From Planctomycetota bacterium (GTDB lineage Bacteria; Planctomycetota; Planctomycetia; Pirellulales; UBA1268): a stretch of DNA of 64,000 nucleotides. The stretch is taken from NCBI GenBank assembly GCA_014238855.1, contig JABAAH010000010.1:1-64000 (forward strand), written 5' to 3'. The notes under the pieces are model-generated. The model ran no database searches, had not been told where the DNA came from, and worked only from the letters and a program-made list of their open reading frames with translations. A program made the position numbers and the translations under genes. Of this stretch, positions 1 to 9,251 are shown in pieces; within the stretch, counting starts at the first letter, position 1, and every line of letters starts with the position of its first letter.

Positions 1-16
1 TATTTAGAGCCACTCA

Positions 17-1228
17 ATGAAGGTAGCGGTCATTAAAGAACTTTATCCCGGTGAGCACAGAGTGGCTCTTGTTCCTGCAATTGTCAGCACACTCGTCAAA
101 GCAGATCATGTAGTGCTGGTAGAGCGTGATGCGGGACTTGCGGCCGGCTTCAGCAATACTGATTATGAAAAAGCTGGTGGAAGAATAGTCGATCGGGATG
201 AAGCCTTTCATGCCGAATGCGTGCTCACTGTCCGTACTTCCGGTGCTGCTGGTGACACTTGGGCATCAGAGAGAAAGAGGATGTCCTCCAACTCAACAAT
301 CATCGGTATGGCTGATCCACTCGGCAACTGCGAGGCATGTCTTGCTGACGCTCAAACTGGGGCAACTATTTACGCACTGGAACTAGTTCCTCGGATTACC
401 CGTGCCCAAAGCATGGATGTCCTATCAAGTCAGGCAAATATTGCAGGCTACGAGGCTGTACTACTCGGTGCGACTGCTCTTAAAAAAATCCTGCCAATGA
501 TGACAACCGCTGCCGGAACAATTCGTCCTGCAAAAGCACTTATTCTCGGCGCTGGAGTTGCTGGGCTTCAGGCAATCGCAACCGCCAAGCGACTTGGTGC
601 TCAGGTTCTTGCTTACGACGTTCGGCCCGCTGTAAAAGAACAGGTTGAAAGTCTCGGAGCAAAATTTGTTGAACTTGACTTGGAGACGGGTTCGACTGAA
701 ACCAAGGGCGGTTATGCTAAAGCCATGTCTGAAGAGTTCTATAAAAAACAGCAAGAACTCCTCGGCAAAGTTCTCGCAGAATGTGATCTCGTCGTCACAA
801 CGGCCCTGATACCAGGAAAACCAGCCCCAACACTCATCACCAAGGCCATGGTCGAGGGCATGCAACCGGGAAGCGTCATTGTTGACCTCGCGGCAGAGCG
901 AGGTGGCAATTGTGAAATGACTACTCCCGGCGAGACCGTCAGTTTCAACAACATTACAATTTTGGGCCCTACCAACCTTCCTGCTGAAGTGGCAACACAC
1001 ACCAGCCAATTATATTCAAAAAACATTGTTACTTTTTTAAATCATCTCATTGACTGTGGATTCCCTCACGAAGTATCCGATGATGAGATCTGCCGTGAAA
1101 CATTAGTCGCACACAACGGTGACATTGTTCATGCCCGAGTAAGGGACTTGGCTGGAATGCCACAACTCCACAGCGAATCACCAGAATCTTCAAGTAACGA
1201 TAACGTTTCACCGCCTCAATCCTCTTAG
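17..1228 (+). CDS. pntAA: NAD(P) transhydrogenase subunit alpha part 1 (PntAa)
   Basis: MKVAVIKELYPGEHRVALVP start, alanine dehydrogenase/PNT-like fold with GAGVAGLQAIATAKRLGAQVLAYDVRP; followed by PntAb and PntB ORFs. Confidence 0.95.
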   Translation: MKVAVIKELYPGEHRVALVPAIVSTLVKADHVVLVERDAGLAAGFSNTDYEKAGGRIVDRDEAFHAECVLTVRTSGAAGDTWASERKRMSSNSTIIGMADPLGNCEACLADAQTGATIYALELVPRITRAQSMDVLSSQANIAGYEAVLLGATALKKILPMMTTAAGTIRPAKALILGAGVAGLQAIATAKRLGAQVLAYDVRPAVKEQVESLGAKFVELDLETGSTETKGGYAKAMSEEFYKKQQELLGKVLAECDLVVTTALIPGKPAPTLITKAMVEGMQPGSVIVDLAAERGGNCEMTTPGETVSFNNITILGPTNLPAEVATHTSQLYSKNIVTFLNHLIDCGFPHEVSDDEICRETLVAHNGDIVHARVRDLAGMPQLHSESPESSSNDNVSPPQSS

Positions 1229-1272
1229 ACACGCCTCACGATCTACTTCCTGCACAGTCACGAGATTTCGTT

Positions 1273-1626
1273 ATGAATATCACCTTATTTACCAATCTAC
1301 TGCCACTCTTTGCGGCAACTCCGACACTTGCTGAAGACCCTGCTTCTACATTCATCCGGCTCCTCACAGTTTTCCTGCTTGCGATGTGGGTAGGTTTTGA
1401 AGTGATTACAAAAGTACCTCAACGTCTTCACACGCCTTTGACAAGTGGGTCAAATGCTATTTCCGGCGTCACAGTAGTTGGCGCGCTTGTTGTTGCAGGC
1501 AGCCTTACCACAGGGTTTGGGACCCTCTTTGGACTCTTGGCAGTCTTACTTGCAATGATAAACGTGGCTGGGGGCTTTGTGGTAACGCACAGAATGCTTG
1601 AAATGTTTAACCCGAAAAAGAAGTAG
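1273..1626 (+). CDS. pntAB: NAD(P) transhydrogenase subunit alpha part 2 (membrane, PntAb)
   Basis: 117 aa, hydrophobic, VGFEVITKVPQRLHTPLTSGSNAISG motif, located between PntAa and PntB. Confidence 0.95.
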   Translation: MNITLFTNLLPLFAATPTLAEDPASTFIRLLTVFLLAMWVGFEVITKVPQRLHTPLTSGSNAISGVTVVGALVVAGSLTTGFGTLFGLLAVLLAMINVAGGFVVTHRMLEMFNPKKK

Positions 1627-1676
1627 TCCGGTTGGTTATCACTTCCACACTATCTGTCATCTAAAAAGGATTTCTT

Positions 1677-3134
1677 ATGTCGAGTCAGGCCTGGATTAAT
1701 CTCGCCTACCTCACTGCTTCAATGCTTTTCATTGTTGCTTTCAAGCAAATGGGTGGTCCACGAACAGCTGTCCGTGGCAATCTCCTTGGTGCTACTGGCA
1801 TGGCTATAGCAATATTGGCGGCTTGCTTCGAACAGCCAGTCACTACAAGTATCGCTGAATATGGTATCTGGCCGCTTTTCATGCTGATTGTGTTCGCGGC
1901 TATTGGAGGTGGCATTGGTGCGACAATGGCAATTCGTTGGCCAATGACGGGGATGCCTCAAATGGTTGCTCTCCTCAATGGATTCGGTGGAGCCGCCTCA
2001 ATGCTCGTTGCAGCTGCTGAATTGACAAGTACTCGAGCAGTTTCCAGGTTTGAGGAGAGTACTCGCCAGGCGGCAGCGTCGGCTTCTCTCGAGCCCTGGA
2101 CTCAGTTTGCAATCGCTATTGGTCTGGCATGCTTTATCGGGTCGGTCACCTTGACTGGAAGTCTTGTTGCATTCGGAAAACTTCAAGAACTTCCACAATT
2201 CAAAAAACCATGGAACAACCCGAACCGGCAGTGGATTAACCTTGCGTTGGCAATTACCGCTCTTCTTCTTCTCTGGGGTGTCTTTGGCACGTCCCAGCTA
2301 CTCTTCTTCCTTCTTCTTGTACTTGTTGCCGCTGCCCTAGGAGTCACACTCACTCTCCCAATCGGGGGTGCCGACATGCCTGTTGTTATCTGCCTTCTGA
2401 ATAGCTACTCGGGACTTGCTGCTGCGGCTGCCGGCTTCGTAATCGACAATTCAGTTCTCGTAATTGCTGGATCACTCGTTGGCGCAAGCGGCCTGATTTT
2501 AACAGCCATCATGTGCAAGGCTATGAATCGTTCTCTCGTTGGCGTTCTATTCGGTGGCCTTGGCACAACATCAATCGTTGATTCAGACGAAGTGTATGCT
2601 GGCAAAATAAAGTCTGCAGAAACTGAAGAACTCGCGATGATTCTTGAGCAGGCAGATCGTGTTGTCATTGTGCCAGGCTATGGTCTGGCCGTTGCTCAAG
2701 CCCAGCATGCAGTCAGGGAACTTGCTGATGTCCTAGAAGCTCGAGGCACTTCCGTCGAATATGCAATTCACCCGGTTGCAGGCAGAATGCCAGGGCATAT
2801 GAATGTGCTCCTTGCTGAGGCAGACGTTCCCTATGAACAACTTCGCGAGATGGATGACATCAATCCCTCTTTTCCTGAAACCGATGTAGCAATTGTCATT
2901 GGTGCCAACGATGTCGTGAACCCTTCTGCTCGAAATGATCCCGACAGCCCTATTGCAGGCATGCCCATTCTCGATGTCGGCAAAGCCCAGACCGTCATTG
3001 TCATTAAGCGATCACTTTCACCCGGATTTGCGGGAATCCCAAATCCACTTTTCGCTGCTGACAATACGTTGATGTACTTTGCCGATGGAAAAAAAGCATT
3101 GATTGAACTGACTGCTGCCGTTACCAGGGGTTAG
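1677..3134 (+). CDS. pntB: NAD(P) transhydrogenase subunit beta
   Basis: 485 aa; GYGLAVAQAQHAVRELAD and HPVAGRMPGHMNVLLAEADVPY motifs typical of PntB domain III. Confidence 0.96.
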   Translation: MSSQAWINLAYLTASMLFIVAFKQMGGPRTAVRGNLLGATGMAIAILAACFEQPVTTSIAEYGIWPLFMLIVFAAIGGGIGATMAIRWPMTGMPQMVALLNGFGGAASMLVAAAELTSTRAVSRFEESTRQAAASASLEPWTQFAIAIGLACFIGSVTLTGSLVAFGKLQELPQFKKPWNNPNRQWINLALAITALLLLWGVFGTSQLLFFLLLVLVAAALGVTLTLPIGGADMPVVICLLNSYSGLAAAAAGFVIDNSVLVIAGSLVGASGLILTAIMCKAMNRSLVGVLFGGLGTTSIVDSDEVYAGKIKSAETEELAMILEQADRVVIVPGYGLAVAQAQHAVRELADVLEARGTSVEYAIHPVAGRMPGHMNVLLAEADVPYEQLREMDDINPSFPETDVAIVIGANDVVNPSARNDPDSPIAGMPILDVGKAQTVIVIKRSLSPGFAGIPNPLFAADNTLMYFADGKKALIELTAAVTRG

Positions 3135-3137
3135 CTC

Positions 3138-4271
3138 CTACAGCACTGCTGACCAAAGAGAGTCTGACAGCAGCATGCCGGAATGCGTTAACCGAACATG
3201 TTCCCCGTCATCGTCCGCGAAGCCCGCAGCAACCCATTCTTGAATTGGCTTCTTTGCCAAGTCATCGACTTGAAAACCGCTTTGCTGAAAAAATGACATG
3301 CGTTCCACGCCACATCGTCGTCGAAGACCAAGCACAAGCCTTTCTCGTGCCGCTCCTTCTGGCGTCATCGCATCGATATCTCCAGTCACACCCTTGCCGG
3401 CAATAAGATTTTTAATCCAAGCACTCGTACTTCTTATATTTGTTATTCGATTCCGTCCGTCGAATCGTGCAGCTCCTGGACCAAAAGCTTCCCACGGCCG
3501 ACAGTCCCAATACGCTTCATTATGCCGGCATATCATTTCTGGTTGAGCAAAGTTTGAAATCTCATACTGCTGATATCCTGAAGATGACAATCGGTCTATC
3601 GCCAATTCAAACATTTCATGTTCAACATCTTCAGCAACGGGCGTAAGAGTTCCCCGAGCACGCTTCCCCCAAAAAGCAGTTCCTTGCTCCCACGTTAAAC
3701 AGTACACAGAGACATGCTGGGCACCGAGAGAGGTAATTGCTTCGATGTCTCGGCTAGCAGCATCAAGCGTCTGTTTCGGAGCAGCGATTATAAGATCAAC
3801 ACTGACAGTAAAGCCTGATTCCAATAAGAGATGCATCACGCGCCTGACATCGTCCTCTCGATGATCTCGATCAAGCGTACTCAAGGTCAATGGGTTGAGT
3901 GACTGCACCCCAAGGCTGACGCGATTGATCCCACACCTGTGAAATGCCTCTATCGTAGCTTCCGAAATGTCCAGTGGGTTTGCTTCAATCGTCACCTCAG
4001 CAGCGGATGCTGGATGTAAGACATCATGCAACACATCGAATAAATGACGTATCCCTTCAGGTCCCAAATGTGACGGGGTTCCACCTCCAAGATAAAGCGT
4101 AGCCAATTCGATCGGCTCCACGAGACGCTTTAACTCAATACCGAGGGCCTTGTAGTAATCGTCGAAGAGATCATCTCGCCCTGCTACGAGCGTAAAATCA
4201 CAGTAGCCACAGCGATGGCGACAGAACGGCACATGGACGTAGGCATGTCGAATAGCACCTTTCACAACCAC
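3138..4271 (-). CDS. hemW: Radical SAM heme chaperone HemW-like (coproporphyrinogen III oxidase-like)
   Basis: YVHVPFCRHRCGYCDF CxxxCxxC radical SAM motif, YLGGGTPSHL, HemW-type C-terminus. Confidence 0.9.
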   Translation of the reverse strand: MVVKGAIRHAYVHVPFCRHRCGYCDFTLVAGRDDLFDDYYKALGIELKRLVEPIELATLYLGGGTPSHLGPEGIRHLFDVLHDVLHPASAAEVTIEANPLDISEATIEAFHRCGINRVSLGVQSLNPLTLSTLDRDHREDDVRRVMHLLLESGFTVSVDLIIAAPKQTLDAASRDIEAITSLGAQHVSVYCLTWEQGTAFWGKRARGTLTPVAEDVEHEMFELAIDRLSSSGYQQYEISNFAQPEMICRHNEAYWDCRPWEAFGPGAARFDGRNRITNIRSTSAWIKNLIAGKGVTGDIDAMTPEGAARERLVLGLRRRCGVERMSFFQQSGFQVDDLAKKPIQEWVAAGFADDDGEHVRLTHSGMLLSDSLWSAVL

Positions 4272-5101
4272 ACCTGAAGGCGACCATCAAGTAAATCCGG
4301 GAGTCTTTTTGACAGAATACGTTGAATACGGTCGTCCGTGTATCTCGTAGAATAGTGAGCCGCAATGATCACCTCATTCTGAAAGCGTTCTCGACGAGCA
4401 AGAAAGTCTTCCAGATGCATGTGGCCGTATTTATGAATATTTTCACGACGGTGACTTTTTGCAACAAATGTCATCTCTGCGATGAGAATCATCGCTTCGT
4501 ACATTGCTGGACATCGATCCAGTCCGTCGGGATTCGAGTCGCCTAAGTACCCAACGAGCGGGGTTCGCACCTCATCCGTGACATCAACACCTGATAGTCG
4601 TATATCACGAATCTGATCCCCAGAAAGTCCTTGGTATTCATTCTTCAGTTTACGACGTCGATCCCAAACAACGTAGCCTACGCTTGGAAGCGTGTGACAG
4701 GTACTCGACACAGTCACAACATGCTCACGAGAAAGTTCGATCTCTTCACCTGGACAAGCTGGCAAAAGTGTACAAGGCAGTCGACCTTTATCGAGATCTT
4801 CCACCGCACGTAGCAGTCGCTCGATTCGACCAATTGCCTTCTCCGGAACATAGATTGTTGGTGGATCCATTTTCATCATGCGGCGACGCGCCACATAGAC
4901 CGGCAGCGCTGCAATATGATCAAGATGTGTATGGCTAATAAACCATGTCGACGTCGCCATAAACCCCCATGGTTGGCCACCGAGGTCAAAGCCAAGCTTC
5001 AGTTCAGGAACCCGCCAGTAACTCTGAACAGCTGCTCGAGAATAGCCTTCAATCGTCAACCCTTTATGCGAGAGTGAGCGAACAGGAGCATTTTCAATCA
5101 T
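4262..5101 (-). CDS. MBL-fold metallohydrolase (ribonuclease Z-like)
   Basis: HTHLDHIAALP motif; likely start at 5101 (MIENAPVRS) giving ATGA overlap with the scpA stop. Confidence 0.8.
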   Translation of the reverse strand: MIENAPVRSLSHKGLTIEGYSRAAVQSYWRVPELKLGFDLGGQPWGFMATSTWFISHTHLDHIAALPVYVARRRMMKMDPPTIYVPEKAIGRIERLLRAVEDLDKGRLPCTLLPACPGEEIELSREHVVTVSSTCHTLPSVGYVVWDRRRKLKNEYQGLSGDQIRDIRLSGVDVTDEVRTPLVGYLGDSNPDGLDRCPAMYEAMILIAEMTFVAKSHRRENIHKYGHMHLEDFLARRERFQNEVIIAAHYSTRYTDDRIQRILSKRLPDLLDGRLQVWL

Positions 5102-5892
5102 GAAAGCCCCTCTGATGTGGCCTCTGTTGGCGAGCGATACTCCAACCAAATTTCATCAAACAGTTGTTCCTGTCTTGTGAGTAAGTTACCTCGGCGAACA
5201 AGCTCTAATGCCGCAAGGAAAATACCTACTATGCGCATTCTTGGCATATCGGCATCAAAGAGTGATGTGAACGCCACTTTCCCTTTGTCTTTAAGCATTC
5301 GTTCAATGCTCTTAATATGAACTTCAATCGGCGTATCGTCTTGAATAATTTGCCGCGGCCTTCTCCGTTCCTGGCGTTCAAGAACACGCGTAAGGGCTCC
5401 CACAAGATCCCATACTTGCACATCAGCAAAATGAATTGTTGCTGGTGGTCCCTTTCGTGGCAACTCCTCTGTATGGGAACGTATAAATCGAGCTTCCCAC
5501 TCTCGTGCACGGTCTTCCAGCAGCACTGCCGCATCCCGGAACTGTTTGTACTCAAGTAATTTCTCAACCAGATCTTCACGAATAGGCTCGACTACCTCCT
5601 CTTGTTCTTCTGGGCGAGGCACAAGAGCCCTTGCCTTGATCTCCAACAAGACGCTGGCCAACTCAACGAATTCACCTACCTGATCTATCGCCAACTCTTC
5701 CAATACTTCGATGTAGGCGATGAATTCTTCTGTCACTTTGGCAATAGGCACTTCGGTGACATCCACCTCATGCTTTTTAACAAGGTACAACAATAAGTCG
5801 AGAGGCCCAGCAAATACATCTAAGTCGACTTTGAAGGTCACGAACTTACTCCTCTCTGGCAGTGCACCCACCAATTTAGTCACAGCACTCAA
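5098..5892 (-). CDS. scpA: Segregation and condensation protein A
   Basis: FAGPLDLLLYLVKKHEVDVTEVPIAKVTEEFIAYIE typical ScpA N-terminus. Confidence 0.93.
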   Translation of the reverse strand: MSAVTKLVGALPERSKFVTFKVDLDVFAGPLDLLLYLVKKHEVDVTEVPIAKVTEEFIAYIEVLEELAIDQVGEFVELASVLLEIKARALVPRPEEQEEVVEPIREDLVEKLLEYKQFRDAAVLLEDRAREWEARFIRSHTEELPRKGPPATIHFADVQVWDLVGALTRVLERQERRRPRQIIQDDTPIEVHIKSIERMLKDKGKVAFTSLFDADMPRMRIVGIFLAALELVRRGNLLTRQEQLFDEIWLEYRSPTEATSEGLS

Positions 5893-5981
5893 ACGTCTCT
5901 ATCTAACGGAAGCACCACGTTTCCCAAGATTTAGTTACCATAGGTTAAAGGTAGCTATGTTTTATTCTTCAACAAAGACCT

Positions 5982-6527
5982 ATGCCTGAATACTCCAAAC
6001 ATCCTGACACCTTGTGGGCTCCGTGGAGATTGTCTTATATCAAGGGGAATGACGAAACCGCGGTATTGCCTGATCCGGACAGGTGGCGTCCAGATGCTGA
6101 CAAAAGCTGTTTTCTCTGCCGCGCTGCGGCATTGCCTGAAAGCTATGACCGTGACATTGGTGTGGTAGCTCGAACTGACCAAAGCATTGTCATTCTTAAT
6201 CGATATCCGTACACGAACGGGCATCTCCTTATTGCTCCTCTTCAGCATCAGGCTACGCTGCCTGAGCTTGATGCATCGGTGTTGCTCGACTTACAACAGC
6301 TTCTCGCCGTATGGTGCCAACGACTCACTCGTATATTAGAAGCACAAGGATTCAACATTGGGCTAAATCTCGGTCAGGTCGCTGGTGCAGGCGTGCCGGG
6401 CCATCTCCACTGGCATCTCGTACCTCGGTGGCCGGGTGATGTCAATTTCATGACAAGTGTTGCCGGAACAAGAGTGATCCCACAGGCACTCGATGACTTA
6501 TGGAACCAGTTGAGATCCTGTACATGA
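5982..6527 (+). CDS. HIT-family protein (Ap4A hydrolase/phosphorylase-like)
   Basis: GHLHWHLVPRW histidine triad. Confidence 0.9.
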   Translation: MPEYSKHPDTLWAPWRLSYIKGNDETAVLPDPDRWRPDADKSCFLCRAAALPESYDRDIGVVARTDQSIVILNRYPYTNGHLLIAPLQHQATLPELDASVLLDLQQLLAVWCQRLTRILEAQGFNIGLNLGQVAGAGVPGHLHWHLVPRWPGDVNFMTSVAGTRVIPQALDDLWNQLRSCT

Positions 6528-7690
6528 CGAAGCAAACCAGAGACACAGCAACTCGTTCTAGCACCATGCCACGACTACCATTCAACTGGCAAATTCGTGA
6601 AACAGCGATACTTGCAGCGCATGCAATGCATGCAATCGATTCTGCCGGCCGTGTGCATGCAGAAACTCCTCACCCATTTCGAAGCCCGTATCAACGTGAT
6701 CGAGATCGCATTGTGCATTCAGCTGCCTTTCGACGACTTGCTCATAAAACACAGGTTTTCACTGAATACCCTGGCGATTATCATCGAAGCAGACTCACTC
6801 ATACACTTGAAGTCACAAGTATCGCCCGAACACTTGCGAGGTCTTTGGCGATTAATGAAGATCTTGCAGAAGCTCTTGCTTTGGCTCACGACATAGGGCA
6901 CCCACCACTAGGCCATGCCGGAGAAGATACTCTTAACGAACTGCTCCAAAAAGACGGCGGGTTCAATCACAATCGCCAAGCACTCCGCATCATGACACTG
7001 CTTGAGCATCGATACCCGAGTTGTTCAGGTCTGAATCTTTCTCAAGAAATTCTTGAAGCCCAATCGGTGAGAGCGAAACTTCCAACTGCTCCACCTCCGC
7101 TCCTTGAAACCCAAGTCGTTGATGCTGCAGATTCAATCGCTTACGACACTCATGATGCAGATGACGCCATTGAGTTGGGCTTTGTAAAACTCGATGAATT
7201 ACTCGAACTACCGCTGGTAGCAAAAGCCGCAGCCAACGTCGATTCTCGGCATGGAAAACTTGATCCGCTGCTATTGCGTCGAGCAGTACTCCATGAACTC
7301 ATTGAATTGCAAGTAGCCGGACTGGTAACGCAAACCTCCACTCGCTTGCGCGCTCTAGAAAATCCTTCCGTTGATAGAATTAAGGAGGTATCCTCTGATG
7401 GAAACCGGCTTGTCTCCCATGACCTGACAATACAACGGGGAAAAGAGGAACTAGAATCGTTCTTATTTCAACGCGTCTACCGAAGTGACCAAGTCATGAA
7501 AGTCAGGCGACAATCACAGCACACGATGCGTGACTTATTTTTTTGGTATTGTGAAAACCCAAACGCATTGCCTTCTGGCTATTTTCAGCGATCTGAAACT
7601 ATCGGAGTGCCTCGGAGCGTTGCTGATTACATCGCAGGCATGACTGACCGCTTTTTCAACCGGGACGCTGCCCGTCGCCTGAAAAAATAA
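6500..7690 (+). CDS. Deoxyguanosinetriphosphate triphosphohydrolase-like protein (HD domain)
   Basis: RDRDRIVHSAAFRRLAHKTQVF...DYHRSRLTHTLEV...ALAHDIGHPPLGHAGED. Confidence 0.93.
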   Translation: MEPVEILYMTKQTRDTATRSSTMPRLPFNWQIRETAILAAHAMHAIDSAGRVHAETPHPFRSPYQRDRDRIVHSAAFRRLAHKTQVFTEYPGDYHRSRLTHTLEVTSIARTLARSLAINEDLAEALALAHDIGHPPLGHAGEDTLNELLQKDGGFNHNRQALRIMTLLEHRYPSCSGLNLSQEILEAQSVRAKLPTAPPPLLETQVVDAADSIAYDTHDADDAIELGFVKLDELLELPLVAKAAANVDSRHGKLDPLLLRRAVLHELIELQVAGLVTQTSTRLRALENPSVDRIKEVSSDGNRLVSHDLTIQRGKEELESFLFQRVYRSDQVMKVRRQSQHTMRDLFFWYCENPNALPSGYFQRSETIGVPRSVADYIAGMTDRFFNRDAARRLKK

Positions 7691-7873
7691 GCCAGTTTGT
7701 CAAAAAGTGCAGCGAATCACCGTTTTAAGCGGCCTAATAACAAACTCCTGCGCCTCGCCTTTTCTCGCATGGTAATATTTTGTTAGCTGCGACCATATTG
7801 AACTACCTGTCGGTAATTCGATATTTTTTATCTCCGAATCTATTCTTCATCCTCTCCTAACGAAATACTTCCA

Positions 7874-8899
7874 ATGGCTCTCATTTTTCTCCGCACGCTG
7901 TTCTGCATGGTCTCTCTTGGGATTGCCGTCCTGATTTTCAACTCTCCTTCGATGAGGTCTGCACCAGACTGGGTACCCTGGGTCGTCTTAATCACAATGA
8001 TTGGAATACCCTTGACCGCAATACTGATTGACTTGTTCATCCGGAAGAAAGATTTGACAGTCATCACATCTGTATATTTTGGCTTACTCATCGGTGTGTT
8101 CTTAACGTATGTAGCCGTTCTTGCACTGAGCCCCCTCTTAGCATCATTCGCAACTTCGCCGATACTCCCTTGGACGCCGCTCATTCTCGGCATGCTGCTT
8201 TGTTATGTTTCGACAAGTGTCCTTATGCAGACACGAAACGATTTTCGCTTTATTATACCGTACGTAGAATTTGCTCGAGACGTCCGTGGGTTACGACCGA
8301 ACGTACTTGATGCAAGTGCTATTATAGATGGTCGGATTGCTGAACTTGCTGACACCGGCCTCTTTCAAAGCCGGTTCGTCGTGCCAGGAACAGTTATGGA
8401 AGGTCTCCAGCAAGATTCAGATGCCGCTGAAAAACCAAAACGGATGCGAGGCAGACGGGGACTTGACGTTCTGGCAAGACTGCGCAATACACCAACAATT
8501 GATGTAGAAATCCTCAGCCATCCCGGAGCATTGGCCCAAGGCGCATCAGTGGAATCTGAAATTGTTGAACTTGCTCGCAACCTTGGTGGACGCGTTATCA
8601 CAAATGAACCAACGCTTATGAAGATCGCTGGTGTTCGTGGCGTACCTGCATTGAATGTCAATGACATTGCTGTGGCTTTACGGCCGTCTTATGTTCCAGG
8701 TGACATAATCGACGTGAAAATTGTGAAGCAGGGTGAAGAACCGAGCCAAGGTGTCGGATTCCTTGACGACGGCACCATGGTTGTTGTTGAGCATGGCCGT
8801 GAAATGATCGGTCGATCCACGACCGTAAGTGTCACGAGCACACTTCAAACATCCGCGGGACGACTTGTGTTTGCCCGAACTGGTGAATATGACGACTAG
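7874..8899 (+). CDS. PIN/TRAM domain membrane protein (YacL-like)
   Basis: N-terminal TM segments; VLDASAIIDGRIAEL PIN motif; C-terminal TRAM-like EPSQGVGFLDDGTMVVVEHGREMIG. Confidence 0.88.
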   Translation: MALIFLRTLFCMVSLGIAVLIFNSPSMRSAPDWVPWVVLITMIGIPLTAILIDLFIRKKDLTVITSVYFGLLIGVFLTYVAVLALSPLLASFATSPILPWTPLILGMLLCYVSTSVLMQTRNDFRFIIPYVEFARDVRGLRPNVLDASAIIDGRIAELADTGLFQSRFVVPGTVMEGLQQDSDAAEKPKRMRGRRGLDVLARLRNTPTIDVEILSHPGALAQGASVESEIVELARNLGGRVITNEPTLMKIAGVRGVPALNVNDIAVALRPSYVPGDIIDVKIVKQGEEPSQGVGFLDDGTMVVVEHGREMIGRSTTVSVTSTLQTSAGRLVFARTGEYDD

Positions 8900-9251
8900 G
8901 GCTTGAAGAATGTGTCTTATTGTCACCCAAAATGCTTTTCGTATTTTGAGGCAAAATCCTGACGCTGACAGAGAATACGATTCAAGCAGGCAAACCAATA
9001 GTGACATCGATTCAAATGCATCCGCTGCCACTCAGTGAATTTTCTGCCTCAAAACAATCACTACGACGTGGTCACATCTGCCAATAGTTGTGTTCAACTG
9101 TTCTCAATACACTTCGGTGATGCCATTTCCACCTGGGTGCTATCCGTTGAGCACCTGTTGAATAATCAGGCGACAGGTAGCCGTACTCGGCAATACCGAT
9201 TGCTCGTGCCTTAAAGCAGGTTGCAGATATAATAGGGGGAAGCAACGTTAC

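Noticed and set aside
461-1009. 182-aa minus-strand ORF antisense to pntAA
   Set aside because: Lies fully within a strongly supported CDS; composition shows no domain signature
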